From the NCBI GenBank assembly GCA_027484425.1, contig JAIXSZ010000009.1, positions 1 through 64,000 on the forward strand: 64,000 nucleotides of DNA, in the 5' to 3' direction. Shown one piece after another: positions 48,047 through 57,418 of the stretch. The notes beneath the pieces were generated by a model. That model did not search any database. It was not told the DNA's origin and was given only the letters and a program-made list of their open reading frames with translations. The position numbers and the translations under genes are program-made. The number at the start of each line of letters is the position of its first letter. Within the stretch, counting starts at the first letter, position 1. The stretch comes from Sphingobacteriales bacterium. GTDB taxonomy: Bacteria; Bacteroidota; Bacteroidia; Chitinophagales; Chitinophagaceae.

Positions 48047-49177
48047 TTAAACTAATTCTCTACCCTGCACTATATGGTGTAAGCGTATAAGTAATGCAAG
48101 TAGTTGTGTTTTGCCATGTGCATTTCGCTCTATATAGTATATTGTATCAGTAATAGCCTTTATCATGGCTGTAATACGTTCTAATGGCATATTGCGCATT
48201 GCTAGCTTACCCGCAAATTCAGCCTCAGCAGGCGGTAATGCAACTGGTATTGAAGGCATGTACTGTTTTCTGATACTATGCTCCATAAGCTGAATCACAT
48301 ATTGTAACAGGTTTTTTTGTTGTTCTCGTCCCGCCTTAGACCATTCTTCAGCAAATTTTGTAATGCCGACACCATCATTTGTGAATATGATATTGAATAT
48401 TTTTCGTACCTCAATAAACAGGTCATTGTCTGTGTGGCGCAATAGCCTTAAAGCTTCCGTGTAGCTGCCATGAGCTATATGAGCTATTTGAGATGCCATT
48501 CTAGGGTCTGCAAGCGAGCGGGTGGCTAGAGCACTGGCAATATCGGATGCCTTGATAGGAGTAAGCTTTATTTCCTGTGTGCGTGAGCGAATGGTATTTA
48601 GTATTTCGTCTCTACTCTCAGCTACAAAAATCATTATTGTATCCTGCGGTGGTTCTTCTATGAGTTTTAGAAGTATGTTACCTTCTTTTCCCAAATATTC
48701 AGGGCGCCACATGATGAGCACCTTTTTACCTCCCTCATAAGACTTCAGATATAAAATCTCTATTATTTCTCTACATTCCTCAGCGGTAATATTACCTTGC
48801 TTGTTTTCTGCATTTATATATTGTAGCCAGTCGAATGTAGTGCCGTAGGGTGTTTGTTTAAAAAACTCTCTAAACGACTGCATGTGCATTTTGCTATTTG
48901 GCTTTACACCTGTTTTGTGCGAAATGCTGGGAAAACTCATGTGCAAATCGGCATGTTCCATTCGGTTTGCTTTACTACAATTAGCACAGATGCCACAGGA
49001 GTCAAATTCACTTTTATTTTCGCAGAATATGTATTGAGCCAAGGCAAAAGCCATGGGCAAACCACCTGTGCCTTCTGCACCAGTTATGAGCAATGCATGT
49101 GGGAATACATTGCGAGCCCACATTTTAATTAATCCGTCTTTTGCTGCCTGTTGACCTACTACACTAGCGAAGTTCAA
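48047..49177 (-). CDS. holB: DNA polymerase III delta' subunit (clamp loader)
   Basis: This is a clamp-loader subunit of 376 residues. It opens NFASVVGQQ, followed by a degenerate P-loop (GAEGTGG, no GKT) as expected for a subunit that does not hydrolyse ATP. Four zinc-binding cysteines follow (C52, C61, C64, C67 in CENKSEFDSCGICANC), then the AAA+ core with KVLIMWRPEYLGKEGNILLKLIEEPP. No ATG exists at the expected place: the best start is TTG at 49177, just before NFASVVGQ; another TTG lies at 49207. The helical C-terminal domain is poorly conserved but complete. Confidence 0.88.
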   Translation of the reverse strand: MNFASVVGQQAAKDGLIKMWARNVFPHALLITGAEGTGGLPMAFALAQYIFCENKSEFDSCGICANCSKANRMEHADLHMSFPSISHKTGVKPNSKMHMQSFREFFKQTPYGTTFDWLQYINAENKQGNITAEECREIIEILYLKSYEGGKKVLIMWRPEYLGKEGNILLKLIEEPPQDTIMIFVAESRDEILNTIRSRTQEIKLTPIKASDIASALATRSLADPRMASQIAHIAHGSYTEALRLLRHTDNDLFIEVRKIFNIIFTNDGVGITKFAEEWSKAGREQQKNLLQYVIQLMEHSIRKQYMPSIPVALPPAEAEFAGKLAMRNMPLERITAMIKAITDTIYYIERNAHGKTQLLALLIRLHHIVQGRELV

Positions 49178-49454
49178 TATTAACGAGTAATGAGGGTGAA
49201 AAATCAATAAAGAACAAATCTAGTTAAGAACCCAGTAAACAACAAAAATGAACTGTTGTTAAGTATTGTTGGTTGTCATTGTTTATGATTATTAGCTACC
49301 TACGAGATACTAGGGTATGGAATTATCTAACGATATACAGCTGTATTTGAGGAATATATTTTGTTGCGTTTTTTATGTTATGAGGCTACGTTTACCTGAC
49401 CACAATCAGTTCTTTTAAACTTTATTATAGTTAAGTTTGTTGAAATACATTATC

Positions 49455-49906
49455 ATGAGCCAACACCAGAATACAGAAGATTTTAAGGGATACCCCTACT
49501 ATCCTGCAAGCGAGGACATAACAAGACCAATAAACAACAATGGCCGCGAGCGATTAGAAATTACAGATGATACAGTTTCATTTAATGACATAATAGACCC
49601 TAGAGATGCTGAAGGGATAGCGATAGCAGTTACAGATGGAGACGTTACTGACGAGGAGGTACTGATGCTAGAGTATGCTGCACAAAACCTTACTGACAAC
49701 ACACTGTTTGCTGCCACACTTGATGCTGTGGACAATGATGGAACACTACTAAATGAGGAGGGGGCGCTGAGCTCTGCTACTGATGGTAGTACGCTAGATA
49801 TACCTGGTAGTGAAGATGATGATATGCAAGAGAATATAGGTGCTGAAGATGAAGAGAATAACTATTATAGTTTAGGTGGAGATAATCATAGTTCTTTAGA
49901 CGAGAA
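49455..49906 (+). CDS. Acidic hypothetical protein
   Basis: This protein of about 152 residues was not recognised (the TAA ends at 49913). The ATG at 49455 (MSQHQNTEDFKGYPYYPASED) is preferred over one 18 bases upstream. The chain is strongly acidic, rich in Asp, Glu, Asn and Ser, has no signal peptide or membrane segment, and ends in a low-complexity acidic tail. A central block (DAEGIAIAVTDGDVTDEEVLMLEYAAQNLTDNTLF) may be a small folded part. A TAAGTTTG -7 box lies at 49432-49439. Similar acidic proteins are common in this lineage without assigned function. A hairpin terminator follows. Confidence 0.65.
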
Positions 49907-49923
49907 CGCTTAAAGTAATATGT

Positions 49924-49959
49924 TAGCCAGTAGGATACTCAACCTGCTGGCTATTTCGT
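49924..49959 (+). terminator. Intrinsic terminator after the acidic protein
   Basis: TAGCCAGTAGG (49924-49934) pairs with CCTGCTGGCTA (49943-49953), 11 bp with one G-T, followed by TTTCGTT. The T-tract is short. Confidence 0.6.
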
Positions 49960-49993
49960 TATACACTTATTCAAGCATAAATTTTCAGTATTT

Positions 49994-50332
49994 ATGAGTC
50001 AACTGATAAAAGATGAAACTCCGGGCCAATATGTGATGCGTCTTCTAGATCTGGGAGAGCCAAGGGCGCAAATAGAAAAATACCTACTAGATCATGGACA
50101 TGATCTTACATTCATAAAAGAGTTGGTAGATGCAACTGTTGCGCTGCGCAATGCACGCAGGCGTACGTTGGGCTTATCGCTGATATTGGCGGGTGGGGTA
50201 GTGTGTTTTCTTAGTTTCCTGCTCACCATCACTGGTGTTTTTTCGGGTACTGATGGTCATGGTTTTGCACTATTTGGGCTTACATCGATAGGGGTGATTA
50301 TAGTGTTTGTTGGATTTACTTATGTATTCTAA
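49994..50332 (+). CDS. Hypothetical membrane protein with two transmembrane segments
   Basis: This 112-residue protein was not recognised. The first ~55 residues are a soluble, charged helical region (QYVMRLLDLGEPRAQIEKYLLDHGHDLTFIKELVDATVALRNARRR), followed by two hydrophobic segments (about 59-80 and 88-111) joined by a short Gly/Asp/His loop. The Arg-rich stretch before the first segment predicts a cytoplasmic N-terminus. It might be a helix-bundle regulator or anchor in the inner membrane; no family was identified. It is convergent with dtd. Confidence 0.7.
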   Translation: MSQLIKDETPGQYVMRLLDLGEPRAQIEKYLLDHGHDLTFIKELVDATVALRNARRRTLGLSLILAGGVVCFLSFLLTITGVFSGTDGHGFALFGLTSIGVIIVFVGFTYVF

Positions 50333-50363
50333 CATTGTTCGTTAGTCGTTTATCTTTCTGCAT

Positions 50364-50813
50364 CTATTCTTCTTTAGTATCCATCACTATAGTTACTGGA
50401 CCATCATTAGTGAGACTCACTTTCATATCTGCACCAAATACACCAGTCGCAACATGTTTGCCCAGTTGCAAACTCAGTTGATTGCAAAAGTATTCGTATA
50501 ATGTGGTGGCTACATCGGGTTTGGCAGCCTTAATAAACGAGGGTCTATTACCCTTTTTGTAAGCAGCATGAAGTGTGAACTGACTTATTACAAGTATCTC
50601 TCCGTTAGTTTGTTTTATATCGAGATTCATTTTGCCATTTTCGTCATTCATCACCCTTAGTTGGACTATTTTAGTGGCCAGCCACTCTGCATCAATAATC
50701 GCATCGGCATGCTCAACACCTATCAGTATCATGTATCCTGCTCCTATTGCTGCTTTTACTTTACCATTGATAGTTACGCTGGCCTCAGATACCCGTTGTA
50801 TAACAGCTCGCAT
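50364..50813 (-). CDS. dtd: D-aminoacyl-tRNA deacylase
   Basis: This is a 149-residue enzyme that removes D-amino acids (and glycine mischarged on tRNA-Ala) from tRNA. The family motifs are complete: SQFTLH at 77-82 and NDGPVT at 136-141, with MRAVIQRVSEASV at the start and GNRPSF in the middle. The length is standard. It is transcribed away from mnmE, with which it shares the ~115-base divergent region. Confidence 0.97.
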   Translation of the reverse strand: MRAVIQRVSEASVTINGKVKAAIGAGYMILIGVEHADAIIDAEWLATKIVQLRVMNDENGKMNLDIKQTNGEILVISQFTLHAAYKKGNRPSFIKAAKPDVATTLYEYFCNQLSLQLGKHVATGVFGADMKVSLTNDGPVTIVMDTKEE

Positions 50814-50927
50814 CGTTGTTCTTTTTTTGTACTAATGTAGCCAGTTTTTAAATAGTTAAGCACTTCATTTTTGGGTATTATCGGATGTTTCATCTCAAGC
50901 TCATCTATTACCGTTAATTTTGCTTTT

Positions 50928-52319
50928 ATGCATCAGCTTACAGATACGATAGTAGCAATAGCCACTCCACCCGGTGAGGGTGCCATAGGTATAATTCGTC
51001 TTAGTGGTCCAGATGCTATTAACATTGCACAGGCTCACTTTCGCGGGGCTGATTTAACAAAGCAAACATCGCACACTTTGCATTTTGGACGTGTAGTGCA
51101 TGAAGGGGTGGTTATAGATGAGGTGGTGGTGAGCCTGTACAAGGGGCCTCGAAGCTATACTGGACAAGATGTGGTAGAGGTGTCCTGTCATGGGTCTGCG
51201 TATATACTTCAAACAGTACTATCAACTTATGCTGCTTCTGGTGCCCGACTGGCACAGCCTGGCGAATTTACGATGCGTGCTTTTTTAAATGGTAAGCTCG
51301 ACCTGACACAAGCTGAGGCTGTTGCAGACCTCATAGCCAGTAATAGTAGTGGTGCACATAAAGCAGCTATGCATAACCTGCGTGGGGGTTTTTCACACGA
51401 CCTTGCTGCCATGCGCGAGCAGCTCATACGTTTCAGTGCCCTAATAGAATTGGAGCTAGATTTCAGTCAGGAAGATGTGGAGTTTGCAGATCGTACGCAG
51501 TTTTATAGTCTCATTAACCAAATCACTCTAACCACCCAGCAGTTGGCTAGTTCTTTCACGCTGGGCAATGCTATTAAAAATGGAGTAAGTGTAGCAATAG
51601 CGGGTAAACCTAATGCTGGCAAAAGCACCTTGCTCAATGCACTACTGAACGAAGAGCGTGCTATAGTAAGCGAGATAGCTGGCACCACACGCGACACTAT
51701 AGAAGAAGTACTTAACATCAACGGCATACTATACCGGCTTATAGATACAGCGGGCATTCGTCAGCATACAACCGACCTTATAGAGCAGCAAGGTATAGCT
51801 CGTAGCCGCACTGCTATGAGCAAGGCTGATATTGTTATTTACTTGTTTGATGTTGCAGGTTTTCTAAACTCTGATTATGAGCATAACGACCTATTGGCAC
51901 AGATAGAGTCTTTCCGCTCATCGGATACAACATTCCTTGTGGTAGGTAACAAAGCTGACATACCTGGTTTGCAATCGGCAGCCGCTGCTATGCAGTCATT
52001 GGGAGTGCCAGTTTTACTCATTTCTGCACGTAATAAAGAGCATATTACTGACCTTAAAGATGCTCTTTATAACCTGGTAACAGGTGGGCAAATACAGCAT
52101 GAAGGCACCATTGTGACCAATGCACGCCACTACGCGGCTTTGCAAGACGTACTAACCTCTCTGGCTGACATCAAGAGTGGAATGGATACTAATTTGCCTG
52201 GTGACTTATTATCGCTGGATATTCGCAGGTGCCTTCATTTTCTTGGCACCATTACCGGTCAGGTAACTACAGAAGATAAATTGGATTATATTTTTTCGAA
52301 GTTTTGTATCGGGAAGTAG
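50928..52319 (+). CDS. mnmE: tRNA uridine-5-carboxymethylaminomethyl modification GTPase
   Basis: MnmE works with MnmG on the wobble uridine of tRNAs. The protein has 463 residues. The N-terminal TrmE domain begins TDTIVAIATPPGEGAIGIIRLSG. The G domain has GKPNAGKS (226-233), the K-loop IAGTTRDT, DTAG (273-276) and NKAD, and the C-terminus ends FCIGK with the catalytic cysteine. The ATG at 50928 is well supported: a TAATTTTG -7 box at 50915-50922 ends five bases before it, so the mRNA may be nearly leaderless. The upstream open frame (from 50871) is not translated on this view. Confidence 0.97.
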   Translation: MHQLTDTIVAIATPPGEGAIGIIRLSGPDAINIAQAHFRGADLTKQTSHTLHFGRVVHEGVVIDEVVVSLYKGPRSYTGQDVVEVSCHGSAYILQTVLSTYAASGARLAQPGEFTMRAFLNGKLDLTQAEAVADLIASNSSGAHKAAMHNLRGGFSHDLAAMREQLIRFSALIELELDFSQEDVEFADRTQFYSLINQITLTTQQLASSFTLGNAIKNGVSVAIAGKPNAGKSTLLNALLNEERAIVSEIAGTTRDTIEEVLNINGILYRLIDTAGIRQHTTDLIEQQGIARSRTAMSKADIVIYLFDVAGFLNSDYEHNDLLAQIESFRSSDTTFLVVGNKADIPGLQSAAAAMQSLGVPVLLISARNKEHITDLKDALYNLVTGGQIQHEGTIVTNARHYAALQDVLTSLADIKSGMDTNLPGDLLSLDIRRCLHFLGTITGQVTTEDKLDYIFSKFCIGK

Positions 52320-52547
52320 GAAGGATAAATGCTACTTGAAAAATAGGAATGCCAGATCGTTGTGGATTAGATTAAATATATCAAACGCTACAATAGCACT
52401 AATTATATATCAGCTTTAGTTTCGTTTGAGGCTATCAAAAGTCAATAATAATTAATAGATAAAGGTATACTATGTTATTGTGCCTTTCATTTTTCCGATT
52501 TTAGATTCCTGAATTCACATCGGGAATATCGAGTAAATGTAAGTACG

Positions 52548-53108
52548 CTACTTATTGAACAAATTCATCGCTTTGGTGATGCCTTGTGTAGCAAAACATT
52601 CAATGGCATCAATGGTTTTAAGTAAAGATTCTTGAACAATAGGCATCTCTGAAGGTTTCCATTTTCCTAATACAAACTCTACCTGCCTGCCTTTGGGGAA
52701 GTCGCTTCCTATGCCAAACCGCAAACGTGGGTAATTATTGTGTGTAAGCACAAGATTTATGTTTTTAAGACCATTGTGCCCAGCATCGCTACCTGTAGCA
52801 CGCAGGCGAAGCGTGCCAAGCGGTAGCGCTAAGTCATCTACAATCACCAATGTGTTTTCTATAGCTATTTTTTCTTTGTCCATCCAATACTTCAAGGCTT
52901 TGCCGCTCAGGTTCATGTATGTGGTTGGTTTTATTACTACAAATGTTTTACCCTTCCATCGCACTTCGGCTACAAATGCATGGCGGTCGAGTGTAAAAGA
53001 ACCTCCATTTTTAATGACAAAAGTATCGGCAACATCAAAACCTATGTTGTGGCGGGTGGCATCATATTCAGCCCCAATATTTCCCAGTCCAACAATTAAA
53101 AATTTCAT
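52548..53108 (-). CDS. pth: Peptidyl-tRNA hydrolase
   Basis: This is a 186-residue enzyme that releases peptidyl groups from tRNA. The start at 53108 is chosen because it gives MKFLIVGLGNIGAEYDATRHNIGF with the catalytic N10 and H20; the frame is open 24 bases upstream. The block VIVDDLALPLG supplies the conserved Asp and GSDAGHNGLKNI the later Asn. GIGSDFPKGRQVEFVLGKW is also family-typical. The gene lies downstream of a terminator that closes the M16 peptidase unit and is probably transcribed alone. Confidence 0.96.
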   Translation of the reverse strand: MKFLIVGLGNIGAEYDATRHNIGFDVADTFVIKNGGSFTLDRHAFVAEVRWKGKTFVVIKPTTYMNLSGKALKYWMDKEKIAIENTLVIVDDLALPLGTLRLRATGSDAGHNGLKNINLVLTHNNYPRLRFGIGSDFPKGRQVEFVLGKWKPSEMPIVQESLLKTIDAIECFATQGITKAMNLFNK

Positions 53109-53169
53109 AAGGCTAAGGTAAGGAACCTTCACTTTATTCTGTAATCATACTAGTAGATCAATGCAAAAT

Positions 53170-53208
53170 ACCCCAATAAAATAGGGGGCAACCCATTGGC
53201 TGCCCCCT
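53170..53208 (-). terminator. Intrinsic terminator of the M16 peptidase unit
   Basis: On the minus strand AGGGGGCA and TGCCCCCT (53208-53201 with 53190-53183) form an 8-bp GC-rich stem with extra pairing inside the loop, followed by TATTTTATT. Confidence 0.75.
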
Positions 53209-53231
53209 CTGAAATGTTTGCTTAAATACCA

Positions 53232-55340
53232 TTATTTAAACTCAGTATCAGGTATGTTTTTATTAACCTCTACTGTTTGTACTTTCAAATTCAGGCTCAT
53301 GCCACCAGCAGGTATACTCATAAAGTAGGGCATTTTGTAGCCGTTAGTGCCAGGTATTTCTCTGTAGTCCGACATGTCAGTAGACTGGGAAACCTCATTG
53401 CCTTGTGGATCTTTTTCAAATTTAGTTTGCCTTACGAGGAGACCGCTTTTCTGGTCAAAGTATTCTACAGTTTTTTTATTGGCAGCATCTATAGATTCTA
53501 TGATGTAAGCATCTGTGCCTTCGATAGTTTCCATACCTTTCAGTGTGCGTTTGATGCCATACATAGCGTCATGCAATTCTGCTTGCATATCAGCTTCTTG
53601 CTTGGTTTCAGCTATTTCTTCTGCTTCCAGATCTTTACGATTGCCTTGCGCTTCCTGATATCCTTTAGTGCCATCAAATACTTTTTTCTGGAAGGTCATT
53701 TTTTTGCCACCCATATCAGCTTCTACCGTTTGTCTCAATTTCATCCCAGATTTCTTTGCAATTGTAACTGTTAGGGCCATTCCTTGCAATTCCGTAGTGC
53801 TGATCACTTTTATGTCTTTGAGGCTGTTTAGTGCTTTATCACCACCTATTGCTGATACGTATTTTTTGTATACATCGTCAGCCGTAAGTCCTAGTGGAGC
53901 TGCTTTTACATCAGTAGGTGTAATGGGTTTGCCTGAATAATCATAATAATCCAGTTTGCCATCTGCTGAGAAACGGGCGAGTTTATTGCCCACTTCTTCT
54001 CTGCTACCAGCAACGACAATGTTGGCGTTATCGGGACGGATATATTTCTGAGCAGTCTGAAGTACATCATCTGCAGTTACCGCGCTCAGATTCTTGAGGT
54101 AGTTTTTGTAGTAGTCAGCTGGCATGTTGTAACGCACTGTATTTATTGCAAACTGAGCTATACGTTTTGGATCTTCAAGACCTATGGCAAAGTTCCCAGA
54201 GATATAGTTGATAGTGTTTTGTAATGTACTATCACTTACTTTTTCGGTGCGTATGATACGCATCTCATTCAGCAAAGCTTCCAATGCACTGTCTGAAACT
54301 GCATTTTTACATTTAAGTTCAGCTGTGAAGTTACCACATACATCATCTTCGCTGAGAGAAGAATAAGAGCCATAACCCCAGCCATGTTTTTCTCGGATGT
54401 TCTGGAAGAGACGTCCCTGTGAACCTCCGCCCAAAATAGTGTTGGTAACACGTGCCTTGATAACATCAGGCATTCCAGGTTTTAGATCTGCTATTGGGTA
54501 GGTAACATTAATTACGCTTTGTACAGCCGATGTACGAGGTGCAAAAGAAACTTTTGTAGGCTTGTTTGGCGCAGTAGCTGGAGCAGGATAGTTAACCGCT
54601 ACAACATTGGTTTTTTGCCATTTGCCAAAGTGCTTTTCTATAATTGGCTTCATTTCAGCAGCAGTAACATCGCCTACAATAGCCATGTAGGCTACATTAG
54701 GGCGGAAATAATTTTTGTAATAGCTATTGCAACGCTCCAGTGATATTTTCTTTACAGTTTCCTGTGTAGCTACCTGTCCGTAAGGGTGAGTAACGCCGTA
54801 GTTGACCACAGAAGTTACGTTGTCTACCATTGCATCTGGCTCGTTTTTCTGAGTTTCCAGACCCGAAAGCATTTTTTTCTTAGCCTTGTCCAGCTCATCT
54901 TGGCTTATTACTGCATTCATAGCCACATCTGCCATCAGTTCAAATATTTTGTCCTGATACTTTTTGAGACCCATAGCCTGAATACTTTCGCTGCTTACAT
55001 ACAGCCCCGCACCCATTTGGTCTATCTCGCTGTTAAGTTTGTCTTTACTGCGGCTAGTAGTACCAGTCATTAGCAGTTCAGACATCATGTCGGCAAAGCC
55101 AGCCATGTCGCCTTCCAATTCTGGTTTTACATCCAGTTGAATGCTACAATTTATGGTAGGGAGTTTGTGGTTTTCTACCACAAAAACCCGCATACCATTT
55201 GCCAAGGTAAAACTCTCTGTTTTGCCAAGCGTAATTTCGGGGGCAGGACCCGGTTTTGGTTTTATGCTGCGGTTTACTGGTTGTGCATAAGATGCACTTA
55301 CCATTGCCAGAGCTAATATAGATAATGTTATTTTTTTCAT
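53232..55340 (-). CDS. Inactive M16-family peptidase-like protein with C-terminal extension
   Basis: This is a 702-residue exported protein. The start at 55340 gives a signal peptide (MKKITLSILALAMVSASYAQ); the frame is open 66 bases further up. It has the two-repeat M16 fold, but the zinc motif is lost: GFADMMSELL (D84, S87, E88) stands where the neighbour has GFAHFFEHLL. It is therefore not a metallopeptidase on its own. A glycine-rich substrate loop is present (GGGSQGRLFQNIREKHGWGYG). About 180 residues follow the M16 part and resemble an outer-membrane lipoprotein-sorting-like or DUF4292-like domain, uncertainly. It likely forms a heterodimer with the active subunit encoded just upstream. 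Role in periplasmic peptide degradation is inferred. Confidence 0.88.
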   Translation of the reverse strand: MKKITLSILALAMVSASYAQPVNRSIKPKPGPAPEITLGKTESFTLANGMRVFVVENHKLPTINCSIQLDVKPELEGDMAGFADMMSELLMTGTTSRSKDKLNSEIDQMGAGLYVSSESIQAMGLKKYQDKIFELMADVAMNAVISQDELDKAKKKMLSGLETQKNEPDAMVDNVTSVVNYGVTHPYGQVATQETVKKISLERCNSYYKNYFRPNVAYMAIVGDVTAAEMKPIIEKHFGKWQKTNVVAVNYPAPATAPNKPTKVSFAPRTSAVQSVINVTYPIADLKPGMPDVIKARVTNTILGGGSQGRLFQNIREKHGWGYGSYSSLSEDDVCGNFTAELKCKNAVSDSALEALLNEMRIIRTEKVSDSTLQNTINYISGNFAIGLEDPKRIAQFAINTVRYNMPADYYKNYLKNLSAVTADDVLQTAQKYIRPDNANIVVAGSREEVGNKLARFSADGKLDYYDYSGKPITPTDVKAAPLGLTADDVYKKYVSAIGGDKALNSLKDIKVISTTELQGMALTVTIAKKSGMKLRQTVEADMGGKKMTFQKKVFDGTKGYQEAQGNRKDLEAEEIAETKQEADMQAELHDAMYGIKRTLKGMETIEGTDAYIIESIDAANKKTVEYFDQKSGLLVRQTKFEKDPQGNEVSQSTDMSDYREIPGTNGYKMPYFMSIPAGGMSLNLKVQTVEVNKNIPDTEFK

Positions 55341-55420
55341 TACTGAGTTTTTTAAGCTGTTTAGCTGAATTGTTTTTCTATTGAAAAGATTAAAAGAGGG
55401 TTGCAATAATTGCCTTCAGA

Positions 55421-56788
55421 TTACTTTCCTCCGGGTTTATTGGCACTTTCCTGTGTTTTGTTCTCTTCAGACTTCGGCAAGTAGTGTATCACCAAACGAT
55501 TTTCTTTCGTGAAATATTTGTTTGCTACACGCTTAATATCTTCCTTGGTTACTTTTTTGTATTTGTCTAGTTCGGTGTTGATTAGGTCTGCATTGCCTTG
55601 GAAAGTGTAGTAGGTAGCCAGATTAGTAGCTACACCCAATACTTTCTGATTTTGCTCTACAAAGTCATTTTCAGCTTGATTTTGAAGTTTGCGGTATTCT
55701 TCATCAGTGATACCATCTTTTTTTAGTTTCTCAATTTCAGCTAGCAGTGATTTTTCCAAGTCGTCGGCAGTTACGCCCATATTTGCAATACCCAGCATAA
55801 TAGCCAATCCTGGTTCTTCATTGCCGAGGTCGAAAGAAGCTGTTTGTATGGCTTTTTCTTGTTTGTCGGCTACTTCTTTTTCAAATCTTGAGCTTTTACC
55901 TTTAGACATCAACTGTGTAAGCAACTGAATAGCGTAATAATCGTGTGTGCCTTGCTTAGGTATGTGGTAGGCAAGTACTACACCTGGTAGCTGCACATTG
56001 TCGTAAAACTTCACACGTTTTTCGGCTGTTTGCACTGGTTCTACCTCTGTAGGGCGGGGTATTGGTTTGGTGCCCTTGGGTATATCTGCATAGTACTTGT
56101 TGATGAGAGCCTTGGTTTGTGCCTGGTTGATGTCGCCAGCTATAACCATAACAGCGTTGTTAGGCACATAAAACGTTTTGTAAAAAGACATAAACTCATC
56201 CATAGTGGCTTGGTCTATGTATTGCTCTTTGCCTATTGGGCTCCACTTGTAGGGGTAAGTAGTGTATGCATTTTCGAAAATAACATTGATCAACTGACCG
56301 TAAGGTGTGTTGTCGTAGCGTTGTTTTTTCTCTTCTTTCACTACTTTACGTTGCGTTTCTACACCTATGTCATCTATTTTGGCATGGAGCATACGCTCAG
56401 ATTCCATCCACAATGCCAGTTCTAATTGGTTTGACGGTAACACCTCGTAGTAAAAAGTACGGTCTTGGGTGGTGTTGGCGTTTAACTGACCACCTGCCGA
56501 CTGAACGAGTTTCATAAACTCACCACGCTTTATGTTCTCACTACCTTCGAACAACAGATGCTCAAAAAAGTGAGCGAAACCAGTGCGCTCAGGATGCTCG
56601 TTTTTGGAGCCTACATGGTACATAACAGACACTGCTACGATAGGCGTAGAGTGGTCTTCGTGCAGAATAACCGTTAGTCCGTTTGGCATGGTGTACTGCG
56701 TGTAACTGATTTTGGCTTCAGCCTGTTTTGCACTGGCAGTCAGTAACGACACACCCAACAAAAGACCGTAAAAAGCATTTCGCTTCAT
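55421..56788 (-). CDS. Active M16-family zinc peptidase (processing peptidase-like)
   Basis: This 455-residue exported peptidase has a signal peptide (MKRNAFYGLLLGVSLLTASA) and the inverted zinc motif H73-F-F-E76-H77, with the third ligand E153 exactly 76 residues after H77. The family cleaves short peptides in a clam-shell of two such proteins. The neighbouring downstream gene, 80 bases away on the same strand, encodes an M16 homologue without the motif, the usual active/inactive pair. It has only one M16 length plus a C-terminal Lys/Glu-rich tail (EENKTQESANKPGGK). A periplasmic location follows from the signal peptide. Confidence 0.93.
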   Translation of the reverse strand: MKRNAFYGLLLGVSLLTASAKQAEAKISYTQYTMPNGLTVILHEDHSTPIVAVSVMYHVGSKNEHPERTGFAHFFEHLLFEGSENIKRGEFMKLVQSAGGQLNANTTQDRTFYYEVLPSNQLELALWMESERMLHAKIDDIGVETQRKVVKEEKKQRYDNTPYGQLINVIFENAYTTYPYKWSPIGKEQYIDQATMDEFMSFYKTFYVPNNAVMVIAGDINQAQTKALINKYYADIPKGTKPIPRPTEVEPVQTAEKRVKFYDNVQLPGVVLAYHIPKQGTHDYYAIQLLTQLMSKGKSSRFEKEVADKQEKAIQTASFDLGNEEPGLAIMLGIANMGVTADDLEKSLLAEIEKLKKDGITDEEYRKLQNQAENDFVEQNQKVLGVATNLATYYTFQGNADLINTELDKYKKVTKEDIKRVANKYFTKENRLVIHYLPKSEENKTQESANKPGGK

Positions 56789-57018
56789 ATTTTAAAATTA
56801 TTTGCGACAAAAATAGTGTTTGAGTTGTAATTACTGCCTTTTTTGTTCAAAATTCCCCCATTTTTTCCCTCTAAAGTCAATAATATCTTGGCTAGGGTAG
56901 CCTAAGTGTTTTATTGAATTATAATGTTTGAGATTTCTGTTGTTCGAAAGGGTATTGAAACTTAATTTCTGGCCATTTTATCATTGTGTGAATTGTGGCA
57001 TGATTTTTTCCTTTCTCA

Positions 57019-57048
57019 TTGTTATACAAATTACATTATCTAACTTTA
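57019..57048 (+). promoter_or_regulatory. Promoter of the PspC-domain gene
   Basis: TTG at 57019-57021 and TAACTTTA at 57041-57048 are 19 bases apart. The box ends eight bases before the ATG at 57057, giving a leader of only a few nucleotides. Confidence 0.6.
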
Positions 57049-57056
57049 CAACATCT

Positions 57057-57287
57057 ATGTATAGGCTTTACGACATCAAGGATTTTATAGAGTGGAAGGC
57101 TTTTGGCGTGTGTAGTGCTATAGGCGAACGCATGGGTGTAGCTACATCTCGCATTCGGTTGTGGTTTATATACATATCTTTCCTCACTATGGGGTCGCCG
57201 GTGATAGTATATATGGTGTTGGCTTTTTGGCTCAATATGAAGCAGTATATATTGCTTCGCCGCCGCAATCCGCTAAGGTGGCTATAA
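57057..57287 (+). CDS. Small PspC-domain membrane protein
   Basis: This 76-residue protein is little more than one PspC domain: WKAFGVCSAIGERMGVATSRIRLWFIYISFLTMGSPVIVYMVLAFWLNM. The motif V-C-(S/G)-A-I-x-E, a basic turn and a hydrophobic segment are typical. PspC proteins act in envelope stress responses (phage-shock system) at the inner membrane; whether this short form does so is inferred. The ATG at 57057 is chosen on domain start and promoter position; an in-frame start 129 bases upstream is not supported. No pspA or other psp gene is nearby. Confidence 0.85.
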   Translation: MYRLYDIKDFIEWKAFGVCSAIGERMGVATSRIRLWFIYISFLTMGSPVIVYMVLAFWLNMKQYILLRRRNPLRWL

Positions 57288-57344
57288 TTCATTTGTTTGA
57301 TTTGCAATAAGTTTTATTATTAGTAGTTGCTGACCAAAATCATA

Positions 57345-57374
57345 TTGGTGTGCAGAAGATGTAATGTATTTTTG
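57345..57374 (+). promoter_or_regulatory. Promoter of trhO
   Basis: TTG at 57345-57347 and a perfect TATTTTTG at 57367-57374 are 19 bases apart, the best Bacteroidetes -33/-7 match in the window. The leader to the ATG at 57419 is about 40 nt. Confidence 0.75.
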
Positions 57375-57418
57375 TGCTGCAATTTGATTTTTCACTCATA
57401 AAAACACGACTGTACACC

